A DNA stretch of 64,000 nt from positions 84,556,764-84,620,763 of the forward strand of contig CM056718.1 in NCBI GenBank assembly GCA_029844215.1, in the 5' to 3' direction. The position numbers were made by a program, and so were the translations under genes. The notes beneath the pieces are model-generated. The model searched no databases. It was not told the origin of the DNA and saw only the letters and a list, made by a program, of their open reading frames with translations. Shown one piece after another: positions 55,890 through 64,000 of the stretch. The first letter of the stretch is position 1. Every line of letters starts with the position of its first letter. This DNA is from Przewalskia tangutica (taxonomy: Eukaryota; Streptophyta; Magnoliopsida; Solanales; Solanaceae).

Positions 55890-57916
55890 CAACAGAGAAT
55901 AAATCAGGATTAAAATCAATTTCCAGGGCCAGAGCATTAAGCTACCATGTCCCTATTAAAATTATAATAAACAAAGATTTTATCTTAGAAAAGATTGCGT
56001 TATTGGACTCTGGAGCAGATCAGAATTGTATTTGCGAAGGATTAATTCCCACTAAGTACTTAAGAAAAAGTACACATAAATTATACTCTGCTACAGGAGA
56101 TAAAATAAAAATTGATTGGAAGCTTTCAAAAGCCCATGTCTGTAATAATGGTATTTGCTTCACTAATGATTTCGTTGTTACACGAAACATAACTGAAGAA
56201 GTCATTCTAGGAATCCCATTCCTGACACAGATAAAACCATATACCGCTAAATTAGACGGTATTTACACCAGTTCTATGGGGAGAAACCTTGTGTTCCCAT
56301 ACGTAAGTCCTTTAACTACTGATCACAGTAATCATATTAAACAGAAAACAATCTTTAAAATACGGCTATTAACCAATCAGGTTAACTACCTAAAAGAAGA
56401 TGTTAAAATAAAAAGGATAGAATCTAATTTAAAAACCCCGGAGGTAATTACTAGAGTAAAGAAGTTATTAGATTCTATGGAAAAAGAAATATGTTCAGAA
56501 CTACCAGGTGCTTTCTGGAAAAGAAAGAAGCATACTGTAGAGCTGCCATACACGGATGACTTTAGTGAGAAGAACATTCCCACAAAAGCCAGACCAATCC
56601 AGATGAGCCATGAGCTCATGGAACACTGTAAAAAGGAAGTCAATGATTTACTTAAAAAAGGAATCATTAGGCATTCTAAATCACAGTGGAGCTGTTCAGC
56701 TTTCTACGTTAACAAAAACGCTGAAAAAGAAAGAGGAGTCCCAAGACTCGTCATCAATTATAAACCTCTTAACCAGGCGCTAAAATGGATTAGGTACCCG
56801 ATTCCTAATAAAAGAGATTTATTAAAAAGAACTTATAATGCTAATATTTACAGCAAGTTCGACATGAAGTCAGGATTCTGGCAAATTCAAGTCGATGAAA
56901 ATGATAAGTATAAAACAGCTTTTAATGTCCCCTTTGGACAATATGAATGGAATGTAATGCCGTTCGGGCTCAAGAATGCCCCTTCCGAATTTCAGAACAT
57001 CATGAATAACATATTCAACCTCATACCAATACATGATTGTATACATAGACGATGTTCTAGTATTCTCAGATAACATAGAACAGCATTTTAAGCATTTAAG
57101 CACTTTTGCCCAAACAGTTAAGTACAATGGTCTAGCAGTAAGTGCCAAGAAGATAAAACTGTTTCAAACAGCCATTAGGTTCTTAGGGCATGATCTCTAT
57201 CAAGGAACCTATAAACCAATTTGCAGAGCCATAGAGTTCTCTACCAAATTCCCCGATGAAATTCCTGATAAAACTCAGCTACAAAGATTCTTAGGAAGTC
57301 TTAATTATGTTGCAGATTTTATCCCAAGGGTTAGACAGATTTGTGAACCCTTATATAAAAGACTAAAGAAAAATCCAGTCCCTTGGTCAGAGGAACAAAC
57401 TAGAGTCACATACGATAAAAGAACTTGTCCGTAAGTTTCCATGTTTAGGCATCCCTAATCCGTAAGCCTTTATGATAAGAGAAACCGACGCTCGACATAG
57501 GCTACGGCGGTATCCTTAAACAAAGAATTTCTCTTGAGTCAGTTGAACAGTTAGTAAGATTTACTTCTGGAAACTGGAACCAAGCACAGAAAAACTATAG
57601 CACAGTTAAAAAGGAAATTTTGTCTATAGTACTATGTATTACAAAGTTTCAAGATGATTTGGTAAACAAAGAATTTTTATTAAGAGTCGACTGCAAAGCA
57701 GCCAAAGACATTTTGCAAAAAGATGTTAAAAATTTGGTTTCCAAACAGATTTTTGCCCGATGGCAAGCCTTATTATCCAGTTTCGATTTTAAAATTGATT
57801 TTATAAAAGGAGAAGAAAACTCTCTGCCAGATTTCCTAACGAGAGAATTTTTGCAGGGAAATAATGAGACCAGGCTCCCAGGGCTTACGCCCGATGAGAC
57901 CACCCTTTCAGAATAA
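55862..57916 (+). pseudogene. Pararetrovirus copy 1 pol: aspartic protease, reverse transcriptase, RNase H
   Basis: The frame opens at 55862, overlapping the coat ORF by 28 bases in the -1 frame and with no early ATG. Protease: LDSGADQN (about 56003) and an ILGIPFL flap region (about 56206). RT: PTKARPIQM (56580), PRLVINYKPLN (56741), FDMKSGFWQIQ (56859), FGQYEWN, MPFGLKNAPSEFQ, then a frame change near 57020-57033 just before the catalytic YIDDVLVFSDN, continuing to RFLG and LGSLNYVADFIP. A damaged stretch at 57410-57610 falls at the start of RNase H; the frame resumes with VDCKAAKDIL and GEENSLPDFL, ending at 57916. These enzymes would process the polyprotein and copy pregenomic RNA to DNA in the cytoplasm. 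Confidence 0.88.
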
Positions 57917-58867
57917 ATTAGAAGAGAAAATGAAACAGCCTTTTGCAGAAAAAACTGCAGGACCAATTCTTCATAAACCCAGTGGACAAAATAAATTCAC
58001 AATATTGGGAGATCTCCCGATTATACCAGTCTCCTCTAAAAAAGGGAAAGAACAGATTCAGCCGTTCAAGGCTACACCAAAGATCGCCTGCAGCAGACAA
58101 GCATGCAATGGTTCCCCTAATCATACTGTAAGCGATTAAACCAAAGAGGGCCCTCTAAAAAGGAGATACCAGCCCCTATCCAGAAGTGGGAATTTATTCA
58201 TACCCAGACCTTGCCAATAATGGCACTGGACAAACAGTATGAAAATTTTAGGGTACAAGATTTGCTAAAACCCTGTTATACAGACCACCAGTATGTAGAT
58301 ACTCAAGACTCCCTAAAAACTAGGAAGTACTATGAGTTTATTTTAGTTGATACCGACTCCATAGAAGTCGAGCACAAGTATTTTGATAAAACAGACGGAA
58401 TTGAGTATTCCAAGTTTACCATTAAAAAGATTTTAAGTCCATTTAATTGGTATGTAGATCACCTACAAACCCAGATACCATTATCCAGGACTCACAGACC
58501 GCAAGCCTATAATTGGTATGATTATAAGGATGCATGGTTCAATTTTCTGTATGTTAGGCCAAATACCCATACTTGGTTCATCAAATATGCAGAAGGGATT
58601 AAGGAGAAAGTTATTCCCAGATGGTTCTACGAATGGTGGAGCATCTTTGGAGGAAATTCACAGGTGGTCGCTTCAAGCTTCCAGGATAAGTATAGGAGTT
58701 TCCAAGAGGAACAACAGATTTCGACTTTACCAGAACATATTAAGTTATGCAAGTTCTTTTTTAATAAAAGAATTTCGTATATCATTAATTGGTCATTTGA
58801 TATCCTTGCTGTGATCGCTAATTATTCCGCTTATTCACACCCTTCTCGTATCGTGTTACGTTGGTAG
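57864..58867 (+). pseudogene. Pararetrovirus copy 1: last ORF, unknown function
   Basis: Overlaps the pol end by about 50 bases in another frame. Its N-terminal part (to 58139) is Lys/Pro-rich with KPSGQNKF. After one frame change it continues as an aromatic-rich domain (58211-58867) with KYYEFILVDTDSIE, LSPFNWYVDH, NWYDYKDAWFN, HTWFIKYAEG and PRWFYEWWSIFGG. Similar domains occur after RNase H in several plant endogenous pararetroviruses as I recall them, but no activity is known to me. The position is that of the translation-transactivator gene in caulimoviruses; I see no clear transactivator motif. Confidence 0.55.
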
Positions 58868-59589
58868 AGACGATTTAAAGAACTCATATCATCAGTTCTG
58901 CGGCTTGCTGTTCTAGGTCGCAGTAGCAGTCCCGTTATCGTCAATTTAGCCTACCGTAATGCTGGATCACCTGTCAAGTCCACCGCTCTAGTTCCCCGTA
59001 GGCTACCATGGTCGAACCTCGTTCGGCCGAAGTCTACCGCCCGGCCTCGTATACGTGTAATACACCGGCCCCGCCGTAAGCCCATTATTCCACTGTATTA
59101 ATCACTTACGGGCATTATATCATCGTTCGCTCATCCTCGCCAGGTACTACCGAGTAAGCTTTCCCCGAGTGCGCATGTTGCCCGCGAAAGCCTGCGGTAG
59201 GCGAAAAAGTGGAAAATACCGCCGATGTCGCCAAGATCGTAGAGAAAACAGCCGTACTTAACAGACAGTTAAATCGCTTAAGTAATTAAAAAAAGATGTG
59301 GAAATAAGTGTCGACAACCAGACAAGAATCATGAAAAGAAAGCAACAAGAACTAGTATGCATAACCAGGATATGAGAACCACTTGTGCAAAAAAGAAAGA
59401 ATGGAAGAATGTTGGTCGCATAAATCAGATAAGTGAAAGATTTGCTAAAAGAGTCAATGAATAAGAAAGAAAGTAGACTAAAAGCCTAGTAACAAGTTAG
59501 AACAATGTTTCAGGGATAAGGATGGTAGTCTCCTACGCTTATCAACAAACTGGCCTTTTGGTTATAAACCAAGAAGTTTTATAAACGAA
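58868..59589 (+). other. Leader of pararetrovirus copy 2
   Basis: Matches copy 1's leader: GTAAGCTTTCC and GCATGTTGCCCG near 59155-59185, AGGATGGTAGTCTCC near 59519. The tandem blocks are blurred. No ORF. Confidence 0.7.
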
Positions 59590-59901
59590 GATGCGCTGGC
59601 CCGCAGTTTAACAATTACAGCAAGAGAATATAATTTCGACAATAATTGATTTAGTCATATAGCAGCTTATGTTAGTGCAATAAATCAAGTTAAAATAAAA
59701 CCTCTAGAGCAGGTAGAATATTATAACATCGCCGCATCACTTCCTGTGTGGATTCTGGACGCTTTGATCGCGAACTATAGTCCGCAACAATCATTGGAAA
59801 AAGAATCAGCCAGACTAAGGTCAATAGAAGTCACTGTGTTACAGTTAAGGCGATTAGCTACTAAATATGCAGTATTGTACCCATATCTCAATAATACTTA
59901 G
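59590..59901 (+). pseudogene. Pararetrovirus copy 2, ORF1 remnant
   Basis: Starts ATGCGC in the same context as copy 1 and ends TAG at 59901. It keeps the EYYNI and RRLATKYAV-like segments, so it is homologous along its length. Multiple stops. Confidence 0.6.
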
Positions 59902-59934
59902 TAAGACTCTCACACGCTTCTTACTAGTAAGGCA

Positions 59935-60728
59935 ATGAATGAAATCAATAAAGGAAAACTTAGCAACTTCAAAAGATTGCTAAAGTTGAGAAAAGATTTA
60001 CTGCACTGGAATATTCCAAAAGAATCTTTCAACTGGCTGCATGAAACAGAAAGTTTGATTTTATAAAAATTATAATATCAAAACTTCATGAATCCAAAGA
60101 GCTATTAATAACTCAAAAGAGATTATTAAATTGCTATCAACTCAAGATATAAAATGATATAAAAAGGAATTTAATTTCTTCACATAGGTTTGGTACAAAT
60201 TGTCAGAAGCCTTTGTACGATTGGGTCTCGATACCTCTATCCGCTCTCTTACTAAGAGACGCAGGCGTTATTAAACTTACGACTTCCTTACTCTGAGTTC
60301 TACAAAGTAATTTAGCTGCAGGTCCAGCTTTATTTTAATCGTTACCCAAATTTTTCAAGAGATATTAATGATCGTAACGTTATGGATACCCTAACGTTAA
60401 AACATTAAAACGAAAAATATGAACAAAGAAGATAAACACAAGAGAAATAGCTATAATATACAGAGTATATTACAAAGCAATGAAACAACCTTAGCTCCAA
60501 AAGCTAAACTAGTTAGCAAGAAAGGTGCTACCATGCTTATGGAAGCAAACCAGAACATAGTAACATCTTTGTTCCAAGAATGCTAAAATGGAATGAAATT
60601 TTAGCAAAAGCATGAACGGCACTTCGACGCTATTACCCAACCAAAGATAGAACCGTAGAGTTCTCGATATTGAACAAATAATCCAAAGATTTGGATGGTT
60701 CAATTGATTTAAAATTTTTAAGATCTAA
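59935..60728 (+). pseudogene. Pararetrovirus copy 2: movement-protein remnant (30K family)
   Basis: Viral movement proteins of this family modify plasmodesmata for spread between cells. Across shifting frames at about 60180-60400 the fold's signature is legible: LSEAFVRLGLDTS, then LLRDAGV, then GPALF and PNFSRDINDRN followed by a T-L-T-L-like stretch, the order seen in caulimovirid 30K proteins. A plausible start is the ATG at 59935. Many stops and frame changes. Copy 1 has no counterpart: its ORF1 stop runs straight into the coat-protein ATG. Confidence 0.6.
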
Positions 60729-62640
60729 TGGAAGATACTCTTTCAAAGGCATCTTCTTCCAAACCCCTGGAGGACGTAAGAGTATTCGATAATTCGCGAA
60801 ACTATAACCGAACGAAAAGTTCGTGGAGTAGACTATTCGTCATCACACTAAAGTCTACTATCACCAATCGATAGAACGATCGCACCCCACCGTATGAAAT
60901 GCACGCGGAGATAGTTGCATGATTAAAGATAGTATCGATTTTAAAATCGATCGAAATATATTGATAAGTTACGGGCAGATCCAGAGCACGCCATTAAAAG
61001 AAAATGGTATGTAAGCACCTTTTCACTTAGTGAAAGGAAGGTGTTTAAAGCAGATCGATAAGAGATATGAACAATGTTAGAGCAAATCTAGAATTCTTTG
61101 TGTGGTTTGAAATCACCGATAAACTCCATAATGGCGCATAAAGGTCCGAGTACCATTGTAAAAATGGTTCACAGTGAAAGAACCGCTGAGTCAAGAATAC
61201 CCCTTTAGAACAGATAAAGATTCCCGTAATCTGAAGTCTTAACCGCCACTCCTTTTAAAAGAGATATAAAAGATCCTAATGATATCACACATGCTGATGA
61301 TATTAATAAGATTTTGCAATGTAACAACTACACCAACCTAGCTTGTTACACGTTATCTCTAACCAAATTTCGTAGGCAAGTAATGCTTCTACCTTCAGAA
61401 TACACCAAGACGGCCAAGAGAAAACCTTATCCGAACCGCTTTTTAAGATTCCCGCCAAAAAGCCATCCAAAATTCGAAGGAAATCAAGACGATCCGCTAG
61501 ATGTAATCAAGAGAAGTTCAAAGAGATGAAAGTCTTCAAGGATCAACTCAAACATCCCGACAAATCCACAAGGTGTTAAGCTAAGGTTCTAGTTCAAAAA
61601 TGAAACAGAGGTTAATAAAATATCAAAATTAACCAATAATAAAAAGAATTTTTATAAACAATGACGCTCCTGCATGTTGTTCAAGAACGAATTCCACCCC
61701 ACCACATATTCGTGACGAAATCCATGAATGGAACATTGACGCACGTCCGGACAAGTTGTTAAAGTGCTCCATGACGGGAGTTTGTTTAACCAGCTATAAA
61801 ATAAAAACACATACCGACGATGCTCAACTCAGATCAATCATAATTTCCGCTTACCGAATGTTAAAAATCAGCGGATAACTTCCTATTCGATATTGAAAAA
61901 GCAAGCATCATGAATGCTACTACCATACCCAAATAAGGAACATCGATAACGCTTTACTAATGAAGTTCACAAGTGATGCCTCTAGAACCTCGTTATATCA
62001 GACGGAAACACTTTGTCGGGTGATCCAAAACTTTTCCAAGACGTAAGTTTGTAGATCCTTAATAATCTAACGTGTCCAAAATTACACGATTTTAAACGGT
62101 ATAAAGATATATTTCTTAACAAGGTCATGTTACGATTGATTGTAACCATGATTATCGAAAGAAAGATTTATCGCTGGTTTGCCTAAACTCTTCACGGTAT
62201 GTAAGAACCAATATCGTAAGATGCCACAATGGTGATAATTCTACGCCATCATGACATACGGGATTTAATCACCATATTAATATGACGCTTAGAATTATGT
62301 AATTTATAAAGCTTAATAATCGATACAAAGATACTCCACCAAAGGAGAGTTAGGAAGTTTCGCAAGACTTTGGCTATGTTAAGATTTCGCCCATCAAAGA
62401 GCATCAAGAGAATGAAAAGAATCATAACATTTCGCCCCAAAGCGTATAAAAAGAATTATACTCATAAGAAGAAATATAACAAAGAAAGCAACAAAGAAAA
62501 ATGCAAAGTAAAAGGAGTTTGGAATTATAGAAACAGCCACATGGCCAATAAATGCAAAGAACTCGATAAAAGGAAAGATAAGATTAATCATTGGGAATTG
62601 ATCCCAAAATAAAGGATAAACTCTTACAATATTAAATGAA
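60729..62640 (+). pseudogene. Pararetrovirus copy 2: coat-protein remnant with zinc knuckle
   Basis: Starts at an ATG near 60731 in the same TAATGGAA context as copy 1. It shares the RKWY and FFVWFEITDKLHNG-like block (61000-61135). A central capsid core follows (61290-62400), unmatched in copy 1. At about 62500-62555 comes a knuckle-like segment, VWNYRNSHMANKC, where the pattern CX2CX4HX4C has lost two or three key residues. It ends near a LNEEQ segment (62630) that aligns with copy 1's LNEEQSSGY. All frames are broken. Confidence 0.65.
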
Positions 62641-63179
62641 GAACAATGATAATAGCTCAAGAGTCTTCGATAGCTTACAAATGACGATGATCATCGGATC
62701 CGTTACGCTCAGATAGTTCCACTTCCAAATTCTGATCGCGAACGATCGGGAAAATCGCACATGTACTGCATGCATAATCGCGTTATCTCAAATAGCAGCG
62801 CAAGAGTTTTTCTTGATACATGGTCGATCACATTGATGACGCATTTACAATTTTAAAAGCACACCGAAAGAGCTCAAAGCTTGTCATTAATCGTAAAAAG
62901 AAAAGGGATTATAGAACCCTATGACATGAAAAGAGTTTTTGATAAATTTAAAGACTCTAAATCGTGTACTTCATTACTGCATTTAATAAAAGTTAAGTCT
63001 CGAATCAAGGAAGAAATCCTTCGACTATGAAAAGGCTCTACCATTAGAAATCAAACACCGTCAAAACCAAGTCCGATCTCACGTACATCCCCAAACATCA
63101 TCTATTTTTAAATGTATAATTACCGATAATCAAGATGATGATGAAACCGATAATAATCTAGATTCGTGATTAACTTTGA

Positions 63180-63628
63180 TATCTGTGGCTAAAGCAATAA
63201 GCTACCATGTCCCTATTAAGTTAATTATCAAGATTTTGCTATCGAAAGAATAGCGCTTTTAGATTCGTGAGCAGATCAAAATCAAGATTCGCAAGGTATA
63301 ATCCCTACCGTACTTAAACAAGAGTACGATAGATTATATTCCGCCACAAAGTAGGATATAGAAATTAATTATAAACTTTCGAAGCACTTCAGATGCAATA
63401 AAACATTGCATTCACGAATGTACCTTCATTATAACCAAGGATATAATCGAGGAAATCATCTTAGGAACACCATTCCTAGCCCAGATATTGCCATATACGG
63501 CAAAACCAGACGGTATTTACACTACCACTATGGGAGAAGATCTCATATTTCCTTATATAAATCCTTTGACAACAGATCAGAGTGGTCGTAATAAACAGCA
63601 GGCGGTTTTTAGAACACAGCCAGACTGA
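63180..63628 (+). pseudogene. Pararetrovirus copy 2: aspartic protease remnant
   Basis: AISYHVPIK (about 63205) aligns with copy 1's ALSYHVPIK. The active-site motif reads LDS-stop-ADQ at about 63258-63275. Then IIEEIILGTPFLAQILPYTAK and DGIYTTTMGEDL follow to about 63560, parallel to copy 1 at 56180-56300. RT would lie beyond the window. Confidence 0.72.
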
Positions 63629-63634
63629 AACCAT

Positions 63635-63905
63635 TTGAGTAAGCACGAAAGGCTGGAATGGCCTGTGCCATATCATTGGTAAGAATAAGAAAGTAAAAGC
63701 TACCATCAAGAAAGCACGAAAGCGGAAGCGGCCCGCCGTATCATTGGTAAAATAAGCCGCTAGTTAGAACAACCAAACAATCCTAACGCATTGTTACATA
63801 AGTCTTTTGTCAAAACATTGATTTTGAAGTTTTATAAGTCTCTTATCAAAACACTGATTTTAAAGATCGATAAATCTTTTATCAAAATTGATTTTGAAAA
63901 CCGTG
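63635..63905 (+). repeat. Two short tandem repeats in the protease-RT spacer of copy 2
   Basis: AAGCACGAAAG followed by a CC-rich box and ATATCATTGGTAAGA or GTATCATTGGTAAAA appears twice about 75 bp apart (63645, 63715). AAGTCTTTTGTCAAAACATT-like units recur three times (63810, 63837, 63866). Neither is present in copy 1. Confidence 0.65.
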
Positions 63906-64000
63906 TTTAGATCTATAATGATTTAATGAAATTCTCGAAACATTTGTTATGGCACCATAAGTTCCATAGACATTTTTGGCATAAACCATCCACAAAGCAG

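Larger units (their letters stand above)
53470..58867 (+). mobile_element. Endogenous pararetrovirus copy 1 (Caulimoviridae-like)
   Basis: Order on the plus strand: primer site (53729), repeat-rich leader, a small ORF, a coat-protein-like ORF, protease-RT-RNase H, and a last ORF of unknown role. There are no LTRs and no integrase, as expected for pararetroviruses, which enter genomes passively. RT motifs resemble solendovirus/petuvirus-type viruses; genus is not assigned. Against copy 2 it lacks the movement-protein gene and the zinc-knuckle part of the coat protein. Coding frames are interrupted, so it is not a functional virus genome. Confidence 0.85.
58868..64000 (+). mobile_element. Endogenous pararetrovirus copy 2, decayed, joined head-to-tail to copy 1
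   Basis: Begins with leader sequence directly after copy 1's last ORF, without promoter or primer site. It then follows the viral order: ORF1, movement protein, coat protein with knuckle, protease. It runs off the right edge before RT. No frame exceeds about 80 codons. Divergence from copy 1 is well above that between the LTR pairs, so this is an older or different lineage. Many differences again fall at CAG/CTG sites. Confidence 0.78.

Noticed and set aside
62249..62660. Minus-strand ORFs of 63-88 codons rich in Phe/Ile/Leu
   Set aside because: Shadows of the Lys-rich coat-protein remnant on the plus strand.

Overview
The window is transposon-packed plant nuclear DNA with no recognisable host gene. 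Several signs point to a flowering plant: long-LTR Ty3/gypsy elements with initiator-tRNA-Met primer sites, a plant-type L1 LINE whose ORF1 carries a DUF4283-like domain and a CCHC knuckle, and endogenous pararetrovirus (caulimovirid) sequence. I cannot name the species from the sequence.

Bases 1-45080 form one nested stack. The outer layer is P1, a plus-strand LTR retrotransposon (family B; LTR starts TGTTACACCCCG, ends GTGACA) whose left end lies outside the window. Its 5' LTR is broken twice. LINE1 (minus, 4428-9965) sits in a 48-bp tandem array and was itself hit by element A (minus, family A; LTR starts TGTTATACCCCG), which runs off the left edge. M1 (minus, family B, 11156-33149) is the second break, and M1's own 5' LTR contains A2 (plus, family A, 20527-32508), whose interior holds a solo-like LTR, S2 (25480-27911). 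P1's interior is 33500-35404. Its 3' LTR (35405-45080) contains a solo LTR, S1, with a perfect CTTAA duplication, and an internally deleted LINE, LINE2, with a 17-bp duplication.

Bases 45081-64000 are pararetroviral, interrupted by M2 (minus, family A, 47088-53469; both outer LTR ends missing). To the left are a plus-strand pregenomic promoter and an antisense RT/RNase H fragment. To the right are inverted enhancer repeats, a primer-binding site matching the start of caulimovirus genomes, a leader, and two head-to-tail virus copies. Copy 1 (53470-58867) keeps fairly intact ORFs but lacks the movement-protein gene and the coat-protein zinc knuckle. Copy 2 (58868-64000) is far more decayed but still shows both. 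All viral genes are broken.

Four themes cut across the window. The LTR elements are non-autonomous: they keep gag and lack pol cores, and two family-A members have interiors of identical length. Insertion order can be read directly from the nesting. Repeat copies differ by a recurrent CAG/CTG-to-CG pattern that looks like a sequencing artefact at CHG sites. The virus fragments are arranged as a large inverted repeat that could produce silencing RNA.
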